A stretch of DNA of 64,000 nt, from the NCBI RefSeq assembly GCF_001905005.1, contig NZ_LWKZ01000023.1:1116001-1180000 (forward strand), written 5' to 3'. Under the pieces are notes generated by a model. It was given only the letters and a program-made list of their open reading frames with translations, did not search any database and was not told the origin of the DNA. Positions within the stretch are counted from its first letter, which is position 1, and every line of letters starts with the position of its first letter. The position numbers and the translations under genes were made by a program. This document shows, one piece after another, positions 1 through 7,360 of the stretch. Source of the DNA: Streptomyces sp. CB02923. Its GTDB lineage: Bacteria > Actinomycetota > Actinomycetes > Streptomycetales > Streptomycetaceae.

Positions 1-238
1 CGAGCCCGGCCAGGTCGTCGAAGTCCCCGTCCTTGGCCCCCTGTACGAAGGCCGCGATCTCGTCGCGGGTGTAGATCAGCGCCGGCCCTCCGGTGTGCCG
101 CGAATTGCGCACCGCCACCCCGCCGTCGGTGAGAACCGCCAGCTCAACACAGTTTCCATTGGGGTTGCTGCGGGCGCTCTTGCGCCATACCGCGTCTTCG
201 ATGGTGCTTGCGCATATGCCGTTGGGCAGTGACTCCAT
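1..238 (-). CDS. DUF397 domain protein, partial at window edge
   Basis: This is the N-terminal 79 codons of a small DUF397-family protein; the 3' end lies outside the window. The reading begins MESLPNGI and continues through the family core WRKSARSNPNGNCVELAVL and VAVRNSRH, which are the recognisable DUF397 motifs. The ATG at 238 is preceded by a GGGAG ribosome binding site about 7 nt upstream; an in-frame GTG lies one codon earlier. In streptomycetes such genes accompany an XRE-type DNA-binding protein and an ATP-binding protein in development-related gene sets. The ATP-binding partner is divergent at 433, and the XRE partner would be expected just left of the window. The molecular function of the family is not settled. 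Confidence 0.85.
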   Translation of the reverse strand, partial: MESLPNGICASTIEDAVWRKSARSNPNGNCVELAVLTDGGVAVRNSRHTGGPALIYTRDEIAAFVQGAKDGDFDDLAGL

Positions 239-432
239 CACGTTTCTCCCTACTGGAGGATCTGCCTCCGACCGGTACGGACCGTGCGCACGGTGGCCTG
301 AAACGTGCCCCGCGCGGCCGTTCTTCCCGCTGCAATTGCAGATGTACTTGCAGCGGAAGGCAGCCGACGAGGATATTAGCTCTCCCGAACTGCACGGCCC
401 AGCCCTCGAAATACCCCATGGCGGAGATCGCG
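239..432. promoter_or_regulatory. Divergent intergenic region with CTGCAATTGCAG palindrome
   Basis: The region separates the DUF397 gene from the ATP-binding-protein gene and must hold both promoters. At 330-341 lies a perfect 12-bp palindrome, CTGCAATTGCAG, followed by ATGTACTTGCAG, which repeats a half-site. The same 10-bp core TGCAATTGCA recurs at 48838-48847 in this window. A symmetric site between a DUF397 gene and its partner is what an autoregulating XRE-type repressor would bind; this is inference. Confidence 0.45.
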
Positions 433-942
433 ATGACTACACATCCGGCACCGACCGTGCACGACGTCCTCCACGAGGAAGCGGGTGAGGACCGGCCGGC
501 GGTCGGCCTCAACGACTTCGCCGTGTGCGCCCTCAGCGGCGCCTACAGCGCCGTCGCGCAAGCCCGCCGCTTCACCGCCGCCACCCTCGAAGGGTGGGGC
601 ATCCACGCCTCGGTCGTCTCGGACGCCGTCCTGGTGGTCTCCGAACTCACCAGTAACGCCCTGCGCCACGCCACCCCCAGAGGCACCGACACCGAAGAGC
701 CCCGGCCGGACGCGGTGTGCGCGGCCTGGCTGGCATTGGCGTACCAGGACTCCGGTGTCCTGTGCGCCGTCTCCGACCCCAGCCGGGCCGTCCCCGTCCT
801 CGTGACCCCCGAGCCACTCGCGGAGGAGGGCCGGGGCCTGTGGATCGTCGACCGGCTCAGCGAATCCTGGGGCTGGACCCACCCGGACCACAAGGGCAAG
901 ACGGTCTGGGCCCAACTCCGGGCTCCGAGGTCCGCGGGGTAG
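433..942 (+). CDS. Anti-sigma-type ATP-binding protein (HATPase_c)
   Basis: A 169-residue single-domain GHKL ATPase of the RsbW/anti-sigma-factor serine kinase type. The N-box is ELTSNALRHAT (about residues 72-82) and the later ATP-lid motif is EEGRGLWIVDRLSESWGW near residue 130. I chose the ATG at 433 because GGAG stands 6 nt upstream; an in-frame ATG at 418 lacks a convincing ribosome binding site. Streptomyces genomes encode many such short ATP-binding proteins next to DUF397 genes, where they are thought to act in partner switching or signalling. Specific targets cannot be read from the sequence. Confidence 0.8.
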   Translation: MTTHPAPTVHDVLHEEAGEDRPAVGLNDFAVCALSGAYSAVAQARRFTAATLEGWGIHASVVSDAVLVVSELTSNALRHATPRGTDTEEPRPDAVCAAWLALAYQDSGVLCAVSDPSRAVPVLVTPEPLAEEGRGLWIVDRLSESWGWTHPDHKGKTVWAQLRAPRSAG

Positions 943-1077
943 CGGACGAGGGGCGCCCGGCGGGGGCAGCCCTCAGGCGCCGTGGGCCGGTTCGGGGAAG
1001 ACCCTCTCAGGTCGTGCGGGGACGTGGCTCGTAAGATCGTTCCCGTATGTGACGGTGGGCCTGAGGGGGGACGCGTG

Positions 1078-1839
1078 GTGCTGAACGAAGCCGGTGGGAA
1101 GCGGGAGCGGCGGCGGGGGGCGTATGGCATCGATGCCCCGTACGCGTTGTTCGGCCTCGGCTGTGGAGCCGTGGGGGCCACGGTGGCGGGGTTCGCCACG
1201 CTGTCGGGGCCCGGGATGGGAGTGGCCTGGTTGCCGTTTCTGTGTGCGCTCGTGATGGCCGTCGGCTTCGTGCTGTACGTGCATGCCACGCGCCGCGGCA
1301 AGTTCGCGGTGTGGGAGGAGCTGCTGGACGCTCTGGAGCTGCGGGGCGACGAGCGGATCCTGGATCTCGGCTGCGGGCGTGGTGCCGTGCTGCTGGCCGG
1401 TGCCCGGCGGCTGCCGGAGGGCCACGCGGTGGGCGTGGATCTGTGGCGTGCCGCCGACCAGCTGGGCAACGCCGAGAGCGCCACGTCACGCAACGCGCAG
1501 GCCGAGGGGGTCGACGCCCGGGTGGATCTCCGCACCGGTGACCTGCGGGACCTGCCGTTCGAGGACGGCGCATTCGACGTCGTGCTCTCCAGCCTGGCCA
1601 TCCACAACATCAAGGAGGCCGAAGGGCGACGCAAGGCCGTGGCCGAGGCGGCGCGTGTACTGCGCCCCGGGGGGCGACTGGTGATCGTCGACATCGGCCG
1701 CTCCGTGGCCCGCTACGGGGAGACCCTGGGGACGCTGCCGGTCAGCGGGATCGCTGTGCGCTCGGTGGGCTGGCGGATGTGGTGGGGCGGACCGTGGATG
1801 CGGACCCAGGTGGTCACCGCCTCCGGGGCGGCCGGCTGA
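1078..1839 (+). CDS. Membrane-anchored class I SAM methyltransferase
   Basis: The protein of about 253 residues has two hydrophobic segments at the N-terminus (YALFGLGCGAVGATVAGF and WLPFLCALVMAVGFVLYV) followed by a class I methyltransferase domain with motif I ILDLGCGRGAVLLAG. Later motifs include DVVLSSLAIHNI and the post-motif LRPGGRLVIVDI. The start is one of two adjacent GTG codons (1075 or 1078) after a run of six G; 1078 gives the better spacing. An upstream in-frame ATG at 982 has no ribosome binding site. The substrate is unknown. The membrane anchor suggests a lipid or membrane-associated acceptor, which is only inference. Confidence 0.75.
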   Translation: MLNEAGGKRERRRGAYGIDAPYALFGLGCGAVGATVAGFATLSGPGMGVAWLPFLCALVMAVGFVLYVHATRRGKFAVWEELLDALELRGDERILDLGCGRGAVLLAGARRLPEGHAVGVDLWRAADQLGNAESATSRNAQAEGVDARVDLRTGDLRDLPFEDGAFDVVLSSLAIHNIKEAEGRRKAVAEAARVLRPGGRLVIVDIGRSVARYGETLGTLPVSGIAVRSVGWRMWWGGPWMRTQVVTASGAAG

Positions 1840-2149
1840 CGGTCAGCTGACGGGCGGCCCTTCGGAGGGGGCGGCCGGGCCGGCGCTCGGCGAGGGCGCC
1901 GACCGGGGACACATGGGGGCCCAGGCGTGACCCTCGTCAACCACGGAACCCCTACCGGGCGACGAAACCGCACGTCAGAGCGGCGTCGACGGGGTGCGGG
2001 CGACTGTCCTGAATTTGACCATATCGCCTCTCGGATAGCAGCCTTTCCCTTCGACCCGCGCACCGAGCGGTCCTGCGTCTCGTGAGCGCGTGCGTCCTTG
2101 CGGTGCGTCGTGCCCTCGTGTGCGAACGACCCCGTCAGCAAGGAACCTC
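1840..2149. other. Intergenic region, small dyads only
   Basis: A gap of 310 nt between the methyltransferase and the BCCT transporter. GTCAGCTGAC (1842-1851) is a 10-bp palindrome just after the stop codon. CGGCGC/GCGCCG (1881-1886 and 1896-1901) forms a short GC-rich stem that could help termination. A less GC-rich patch at 2010-2045 probably belongs to the transporter promoter, but I see no well-spaced -35/-10 pair and no gene. Confidence 0.4.
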
Positions 2150-3817
2150 ATGCCGACTCCCCCTGCCCGAACCGTCCCCGACGCGGACGTCCCCACCGGG
2201 GCCGAGCCGACCACGGACGGTGATGACGCGTGCCATACGGTGGCCGCGTCGCCATCCGGAGACCGTAGACGCACCGACATACCGGTGCTCGCCGTCAGTG
2301 GCGGGCTGCTCACCGCGTTCGTCCTGGCCGCGCTGATCGCGCCCACGGCCACCGGCGACGTCGTGAACACCATTTTCACCTTCGTCGCGCGCTGGTTCGG
2401 TCCGCTGTGGCAGGTACTGCTGCTCGCGACGTTCGGCGTCGCGCTGTGGCTGGGCTTCTCCCGGTACGGCAAGGTGCGGCTGGGCGGCTCCGGGGCGCGC
2501 CCGGAGTACGGCAGGTTCCAGTGGGTCGCGATGATCATGTCGACGCTGCTGGCGGGCGGCGGCGTCTTCTTCGCGGCGGGCGAGCCCGTACAGCACTACG
2601 TCGAGACACCGCCGTACTACGAGGGCGTAGAGAGCGGCACCCGGCAGGCGACCGAGGCGGCGCTCTCCCAGAGCTTCGCGCACTGGGGCTTCCTCGCCTG
2701 GGCCGTCCTCGGAACCCTCGCCTCGATCGTCATGATCCGGGGCCAGGAGCGCGGCATGCCGCTGCGCCCGCGGACGCTGCTGTACCCGCTGCTCGGTGAG
2801 CGCATCCGGCATTCCCGGCTGGGGGCCGCCGTCGACATCGTCTGCGTCATCGCCGTGGTGGCGGGCACCGTCGGGCCGATCGGCTTCCTCGGGCTCCAGG
2901 TCTCCTACGGCCTGTCCAAGGTGTTCGGCATCTCCGGCGGATACCCCGTACAGCTCGGCGTCATCGTGCTGCTGACCGTCGTCGCCGTCCTGTCCGTCGC
3001 CAGTGGCATCGACCGCGGCATCCAGTTCTTCAGCAGGGCCAACATTTGGCTCGCCGTCGCCCTGATGGCCGTCTTCCTCGTGCTCGGCTCCCTCGGTTTC
3101 GTGCTCGACTCCTTCCTCGGCGGACTCGGACAGTACGCGAAGGACTTCGTGCCGCTGGCCCTGAACCGGGGCGATCACGCGTGGCTCGGTTCCTGGACGG
3201 TCTTCTTCTTCGGCTGGTTCCTCGGCTACGGACCGCTGATGTCGATCTTCGTGGCGCGTATCTCCAAGGGCCGTACGGTGCGTGACCTCGTGGTCTCCAC
3301 CGCGATCATTCCTCCGCTGGCCACCATGTTCTGGTTCACCGTGTTCGGGGGCACCGGCATCTTCCTCGAACAGCAGCACCCCGGCGCCGTCTCGGGCCCG
3401 CTGAAGGCCGTCGGCATGGACGCCGCCGTCATCTCCATGGCCGAACAGCTCCCGATGGGGGCCGTGGTCGCGGTCGCGCTGCTCCTGCTGACCATCACGT
3501 TCGTGGTGACCACCACCGACTCGATGTCGTACAGCATCGCCGCCGCCGGGACGAAGACCGGCGAACCCACCCGTGCGGTACGCGCCTTCTGGGCCCTGCT
3601 CATGGGCGCCGCGGCTGCCGTGCTCATCCTCGTCGGTGACGGCGGCATCACCGCGCTGCAGTCCTTCATCGTCGTCACGGCGGTGCCCGTCGGCTTCATC
3701 ATGCTCCCGACTCTCTGGACCGCTCCGCGAGTGGCCAAGGAGATGGCCCGGGAACAGGGCCTCCTCCCGGCCGAGCCGTCGGCCACGGCTCCGGAACATG
3801 CGCGGGACGCCTCGTGA
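2150..3817 (+). CDS. BCCT-family choline/betaine/carnitine transporter
   Basis: A 555-residue polytopic membrane protein of the betaine/choline/carnitine transporter family, the usual length for the family, with about twelve predicted membrane segments. Family landmarks are GVFFAAGEPVQHYVETPPYY near residue 140, HWGFLAWAVLGTLASIVMI and the signature GSWTVFFFGWFLGYGPLMSI followed by ARISKGRTVRDLV. TTTDSMSYSIA lies near the C-terminus. The ATG at 2150 follows an AAGGA site at 5-nt spacing. These carriers import compatible solutes by Na+ or H+ symport for osmoprotection. The gene stands alone and is probably housekeeping rather than part of the cluster to its right. Which solute is taken up cannot be decided here. 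Confidence 0.9.
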   Translation: MPTPPARTVPDADVPTGAEPTTDGDDACHTVAASPSGDRRRTDIPVLAVSGGLLTAFVLAALIAPTATGDVVNTIFTFVARWFGPLWQVLLLATFGVALWLGFSRYGKVRLGGSGARPEYGRFQWVAMIMSTLLAGGGVFFAAGEPVQHYVETPPYYEGVESGTRQATEAALSQSFAHWGFLAWAVLGTLASIVMIRGQERGMPLRPRTLLYPLLGERIRHSRLGAAVDIVCVIAVVAGTVGPIGFLGLQVSYGLSKVFGISGGYPVQLGVIVLLTVVAVLSVASGIDRGIQFFSRANIWLAVALMAVFLVLGSLGFVLDSFLGGLGQYAKDFVPLALNRGDHAWLGSWTVFFFGWFLGYGPLMSIFVARISKGRTVRDLVVSTAIIPPLATMFWFTVFGGTGIFLEQQHPGAVSGPLKAVGMDAAVISMAEQLPMGAVVAVALLLLTITFVVTTTDSMSYSIAAAGTKTGEPTRAVRAFWALLMGAAAAVLILVGDGGITALQSFIVVTAVPVGFIMLPTLWTAPRVAKEMAREQGLLPAEPSATAPEHARDAS

Positions 3818-4653
3818 GCCGTGAATGTGCGGTGGTGCATCCTATGCCGTCGGGTACGTCGTGGGCTGCTGCGTGAAATGATGCCCGGCTCGATTTCCGG
3901 GGTGGCGCGCCGTCTCGGTCACCCTGGTTTTCCCTGGGGTAGGGGCAGCCGGACGCGGACCGTGCCCCCGCCCCGGTGCCGGCGCGTCCGGGCCAGGTCA
4001 CGAACCGTCGGTGCGCCCGTGGGGGCCGCGTAGCCGCTGAAGCCGATCATCGGGGGCGGTGTTGCGGCCGTCGGGGCGGGGGAGTCAGAGGCCGGCGTTC
4101 CGGGGAGGTTCTGTGCCTCGGTCCAGGGCTGAATGCTCCGGAAAACGGTGCGGAAGGCAGCGTCGAATGGGGAATTGGCCGTGGCAGCTGCCTTTCGCCC
4201 CCTCCGCGGGGCTTTCCGCGGAAACTGCGGGGAGGGGGCGGCAAGGAATGTTCCTGCATTTCCGGCCGTCGTGCAGCTGCCGTCAGGTGGGGTACGGAGC
4301 GGGGCCGCCGCCCCTGATGCGCGCCGGGGCAGGGGCGGCGGCGGGCGCGACGCAATCCTCGTCCACGGGGACCGGTCGCGGCTGCGTCCGCCGGTCCGGC
4401 CGCGGTGACACCGCCGTACCCCACTCCCACGTGGCCGATACAACTTCCGGTCACCTCCGCATTTCTGACGGGTCGTCAAGAATCTCGCTCCGTGTGCTGC
4501 CGACGGTGATGCGCCGGACCTGTCGCCGCTTCGCCGGATGGCCGCGGCGGCAAGGAGGCGGGCCTGCGGCGCCGAGTGAAAACCGGGTGTCCGGCAAGTG
4601 GCGCGCAGATCTCCCGCCGGTGGTCAGATGCTGAAAAAACTTGTTCGCGGCTG
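3818..4653. other. Gene-poor region with long GC hairpin
   Basis: I find no convincing gene in this stretch. Open frames occur on both strands but have shadow-like Arg/Pro/Gly-rich composition. The main structure is an inverted repeat with arms CGCCCCCTCC (4196-4205) and GGAGGGGGCG (4231-4240), enclosing a perfect 12-bp palindrome TTTCCGCGGAAA (4213-4224). It lies 380 nt past the BCCT stop codon, rather far for a simple terminator, and may mark the boundary of the cluster. On the minus strand, codons near 3925-3960 read GGGTVRVRLPLP, reminiscent of a histidine-kinase C-terminus. Without the preceding domain this could only be a remnant. Confidence 0.4.
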
Positions 4654-4682
4654 TTGTACGGCCGCAAATCGCCAGCTATGGT
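4654..4682 (+). promoter_or_regulatory. Candidate promoter upstream of the StrR-type regulator
   Basis: TTGTAC (4654-4659) and TATGGT (4677-4682) are separated by exactly 17 nt in one of the least GC-rich patches of the region (AAAAAACTTGTTCG lies just upstream). Each hexamer matches the vegetative consensus only in part (3/6 and 4/6). Transcription would start around 4689-4691, at the ATG of a mini-ORF, giving a leaderless message. Confidence 0.3.
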
Positions 4683-4690
4683 CTGGCTCA

Positions 4691-4756
4691 ATGTCATCCG
4701 CGACGAAGATCGCAAACCTCACCACACAGGACTTCCCTTCCGTGCCGGCGTGCTGA
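4691..4756 (+). CDS. Putative 21-residue leader peptide
   Basis: This short frame begins with ATG at 4691, about 8 nt downstream of the candidate -10 hexamer TATGGT, so the transcript could be leaderless. The peptide starts MSSATKIANL and ends SVPAC. Its last codons overlap the left arm of a 9-bp hairpin (4733-4766). A leader peptide overlapping a hairpin upstream of a regulator resembles a translation-coupled attenuator. There is no homology to support it and the frame may be fortuitous. Confidence 0.2.
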   Translation: MSSATKIANLTTQDFPSVPAC

Positions 4757-4766
4757 AGGAAGGGAA
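4733..4766 (+). promoter_or_regulatory. Hairpin in the leader of the StrR-type gene
   Basis: TTCCCTTCC (4733-4741) and GGAAGGGAA (4758-4766) are perfect inverted arms with a 16-nt loop. The hairpin sits between the candidate promoter and the small TTA-containing ORF, so it could act as an attenuator or RNA stability element. No U-tract follows. Confidence 0.3.
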
Positions 4767-4886
4767 TGCTCCTGTTCCCGTGACGCGGAGAGCCGCGCGG
4801 TAGCCGTTGACCAGGCGCCCGCACTCGTGGGGCGAGAGATCGCCGAGGGGTCTCGTCGCGATTGGCTTCCGCAGGGGGGACGTGTC

Positions 4887-5027
4887 ATGAACAGGATCAA
4901 TGTCCGCGGCGCCGTATTACCGAGAGGCCCGGGGGGAGCGGATTCCTCCGGTCCCGGCCTTCCGCACCGGGAAAGGGCCGGGGTGCGCGTAGACCTGGCA
5001 GAATTCGTCCTGTGCCGGGGTGATTGA
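4887..5027 (+). CDS. 46-codon ORF with TTA codon, overlaps regulator start
   Basis: A short ORF (MNRINVRGAV...) follows an unusually strong GGGGGGA ribosome binding site at 4874-4880. It encodes 46 residues with no recognisable domain. Codon 11 (4917-4919) is TTA, the rare leucine codon read by the bldA tRNA in streptomycetes. The TGA stop (5025-5027) lies inside the beginning of the StrR-type gene, which starts in another frame at GTG 5020. The arrangement suggests translational coupling, with the ORF acting as a bldA-dependent gate for the activator. The coding status is inferred from the ribosome binding site and overlap only. Confidence 0.4.
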   Translation: MNRINVRGAVLPRGPGGADSSGPGLPHRERAGVRVDLAEFVLCRGD

Positions 5028-6078
5028 CGTCGTGGCGCACGATCCCGCGGACACCGCTCTGGATGCCGTGCCCGTGCATTCGGCCGATGCGCGCTTATGG
5101 CGCGGGCCGGGTGTGGGGGCGTGGGACGGACGGAAAACTCTCACGGTGCCCCTTTCCTCGCTGCTCCCGTCCGATTCCCCGCGGCTCGACGGTGAGGACA
5201 TGGAGTACGTCCGCCGGCTCGCCGGTCTGGATGTCGCGCTCCCGCCCATCGTCGTGCACCGCGACACCATGCGGGTGATAGACGGAATGCACCGCGTGCG
5301 CGCCGCCGAGCTCCGGGGTGAGGACCGTATCGAGGTCCATCTCCTGGCGGGGCGCGGGGAGGACGCGTTCGTCCTGGCCGTCCGGCTGAACTCGGCCAAC
5401 GGGCGGCCGCTCAGCCAGGCCGACCGGGTCGGCGCGGCAGCCCGCATCCTCGTGTCGCACCCGCAGTGGTCGGACCGGCGTATCGCGGCGGTCACCGGTC
5501 TCGTGGCCGGTACCGTGGCGGCTATCCGTGAGCGTTCAACTGAACATGTCGAACAGTTGAAAATCAGGGTGGGGCGCGACGGGCGGTACCGCCCGCTCAA
5601 CCCGGCCGAGGGGCGGCTGCGCGCGTACCAGCTGCTCAAGGCCGAGCCCGACCGTACGCTCCGGCAGGTCGCCACCGACGCCGGGGTGAGCATCGCCACG
5701 GCCAAGGACGTACGCGACCGATTGCGCCAGGGCCGGGATCCGCTGCCACCCAAACTCCGTGCCACGCTGCCGCGACGCGACCGTCCCCGGGCTGCCGAAC
5801 CGCCCCGGAACGCGCCGGCGGGTTCTTCGGCCGGGGCGGTCGCCGCTCTTGCCGAAACGACTCTGCCGCGGCTGGGCAAGGATCCGTCCATGCGCACGGA
5901 AGCCGGGCGGGCCCTGCTGCAACTCCTGAGATCCCATGCCATCTGCAATGAGGAACGGCGCCGCTGGCTCGCCGAAAGGGTGCCGGAACACTGCAGGGAA
6001 GCGGTGGCCCAGGCTGCCCGCGCATGCGCCGACCACTGGCTCAAGTTCGCCGAGGACATCGAATCCGGCACGCACTGA
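5020..6078 (+). CDS. StrR/NovG-family cluster-situated transcriptional activator
   Basis: This 352-residue protein matches the StrR/NovG/Bbr family in length and layout. A ParB-like N-terminal domain contains LLPSDSPRLDGED, LPPIVVHRDTMRVIDGMHRVRAAEL and LSQADRVGAAARILVSHPQW, a run characteristic of StrR-type activators. Further helix-turn-helix-like segments follow (RTLRQVATDAGVSIATAKDV). Such proteins bind inverted repeats of the form GTTCRACTG-N11-CRGTYGAAC and switch on antibiotic clusters. One such site lies within this gene. The GTG at 5020 overlaps the upstream 46-codon ORF; GTG 5032 is an alternative start. The gene stands at the head of the co-directional cluster and is the best candidate for its pathway-specific activator. 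Confidence 0.85.
   Translation: MIDVVAHDPADTALDAVPVHSADARLWRGPGVGAWDGRKTLTVPLSSLLPSDSPRLDGEDMEYVRRLAGLDVALPPIVVHRDTMRVIDGMHRVRAAELRGEDRIEVHLLAGRGEDAFVLAVRLNSANGRPLSQADRVGAAARILVSHPQWSDRRIAAVTGLVAGTVAAIRERSTEHVEQLKIRVGRDGRYRPLNPAEGRLRAYQLLKAEPDRTLRQVATDAGVSIATAKDVRDRLRQGRDPLPPKLRATLPRRDRPRAAEPPRNAPAGSSAGAVAALAETTLPRLGKDPSMRTEAGRALLQLLRSHAICNEERRRWLAERVPEHCREAVAQAARACADHWLKFAEDIESGTH
5534..5562. promoter_or_regulatory. StrR-type operator inside the regulator gene
   Basis: GTTCAACTG (5534-5542), 11 nt, then CAGTTGAAA (5554-5562). The half-sites are inverted complements at 8 of 9 positions and the 11-nt spacing equals the published StrR/NovG operator consensus. The site is intragenic, in the middle of the activator coding region. 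No second copy was found in the promoter-sized gaps of the cluster. Confidence 0.7.
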
Positions 6079-6092
6079 CCGGAGATGAGACG

Positions 6093-6149
6093 CACGGCTG
6101 ATTCCGTGGACCACCGGGCAGGATCCGGTGATACACGGAATCAGCCGTG
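6093..6149 (+). terminator. Long stem-loop terminator after the StrR-type gene
   Basis: The arms CACGGCTGATTCCGTG (6093-6108) and CACGGAATCAGCCGTG (6134-6149) are perfect 16-bp complements. An inner CACCGG/CCGGTG stem strengthens the structure. It begins 14 nt after the stop codon at 6078. There is no U-tract, as is common in streptomycetes. Confidence 0.75.
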
Positions 6150-6524
6150 TCTGCGTTGCCGCGGCCGCCGGCAGTGGTTGCCGACGGCCGCCGACGTGTC
6201 TGCGGTACGCGGTTCGCGAGCGCGCCGCGGTGGGCCGTTCCTCGTATTCCGTTTCCGATCAACATGGATATCGAACGGACCGTTCGATGTTCCGTCGGCG
6301 GTGAATGACGGCCGCCGGGCTCTGCCGCTTCAACGTGTATCGCGAAGCCAAGTGTGTTTCATGCAGATCATGTTGAAGGGCCGGGATGGCGTGTTACTGT
6401 CCTGCCGGTTTCGGGGTTCGGAGAAAGACCGACCGAGGCTGTCGCCATGGATCTGCGAAAAACCTGCCGCGCCCGTCGGGGTGTTCCGCGGTATTTTCGC
6501 CAACGACGATTGATCGGGGCTCCC
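6150..6524. promoter_or_regulatory. Promoter region of the biosynthetic operon with 19-bp palindrome
   Basis: This gap precedes the long forward operon. A perfect palindrome ATCGAACGG-A-CCGTTCGAT spans 6270-6288, with the look of a TetR-type or other dimeric-repressor operator. A weak -35-like TTGAAG (6373-6378) and TACTGT (6395-6400) with 16-nt spacing lie downstream. The StrR-type consensus is not present here, so the palindrome probably belongs to another regulator. None of the regulators in the window is an obvious TetR protein. Confidence 0.5.
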
Positions 6525-7355
6525 ATGACCGCTGACATCATTTCCTATTTCCGGGACAAGGCCGACCGCTACGACGAGGTCGACCAGCAGGTCTACTGGC
6601 GCCTGTCGGACGAACTGCTGTGGGACGCCCTGAATCGGCACGTCCTGGAGGGCCTGCCGGAAGACTTCGCGTTCCTGGACGCGGGTGGCGGCACGGGCCG
6701 CTGGACGGCCAAGGTGCTGGACGCCTACCCGCGGTCCGGCGGACTGCTCGTGGACCTCTCCGAGGACATGCTCGCCGTCGCCGCCGCCAAGCGCAGCGGG
6801 GACCGGGCGCACCGTATGGAGATCGTCCAGGGCAATCTGGAAGCGCTCCCGGAGGAAGTGACCACCAGGTCGTTCGACGTCATCTGGAACTTCCACAACG
6901 TGATCGGATTCCTCACCGATCCGGCCAAGGTGATCGCCACCCTGAGCGGCCGGCTCAAGCCCGGCGGACGCATCGTCACGCTTGCGCCCAACCGCTACCA
7001 CTCCGCCTATTTCAACCTGGCCAACGGACGTCTCGCCGAGGCGCGCAACGCGGTGGACAAGGGCAGCGCCACTTTCACCGACGACATGCCGCCGCTGCGC
7101 CTGTTCACCCCCCGTGAATTGGCGGACATGTACGAACGGGCCGGCTGCTCGGTCGAGGTCGTCACCGGGTTCCCGGCCACCCTCTACCCCTCCTTCCAGG
7201 AAACCCAGATCGAGGGCTCCAGCAAGCACATCGTCGATCTCCTGGAGGACCCGCAGGTCTTCGCCGACGTCCTCGACATGGAGAAGACCATCACGGCCAT
7301 GCCCGACGTCGCCGCCCGCGGCAACAATATCTTCATCGTCGGGAAGAAGGGCTGA
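6525..7355 (+). CDS. Class I SAM-dependent methyltransferase
   Basis: A 276-residue soluble methyltransferase. Motif I is FLDAGGGTGRWTAKVLDAYP at about residue 50, motif II is LLVDLSEDML, and FDVIWNFHNVIGFL and LKPGGRIVTLAP correspond to motifs IV-VI. The second half is unlike small-molecule O-methyltransferases of known type. The start at ATG 6525 is weakly supported by GGGG five nt upstream. An in-frame ATG at 6447 would add an arginine-rich 26-residue extension. It is the first gene of the long co-directional operon and so is probably a tailoring enzyme of cluster 1. The acceptor (O, N or C) cannot be told. Confidence 0.75.
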   Translation: MTADIISYFRDKADRYDEVDQQVYWRLSDELLWDALNRHVLEGLPEDFAFLDAGGGTGRWTAKVLDAYPRSGGLLVDLSEDMLAVAAAKRSGDRAHRMEIVQGNLEALPEEVTTRSFDVIWNFHNVIGFLTDPAKVIATLSGRLKPGGRIVTLAPNRYHSAYFNLANGRLAEARNAVDKGSATFTDDMPPLRLFTPRELADMYERAGCSVEVVTGFPATLYPSFQETQIEGSSKHIVDLLEDPQVFADVLDMEKTITAMPDVAARGNNIFIVGKKG

Positions 7356-7360
7356 CGCCG

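Noticed and set aside
3919..4479. Minus-strand frame ending GGGTVRVRLPLP, similar to a histidine-kinase C-terminus
   Set aside because: Only about 12 residues look meaningful and no catalytic motif precedes them; at best a remnant, more likely chance.
6270..6288. Palindrome ATCGAACGG-A-CCGTTCGAT as a second StrR operator
   Set aside because: Half-site order and spacing do not fit the GTTCRACTG-N11-CRGTYGAAC pattern.
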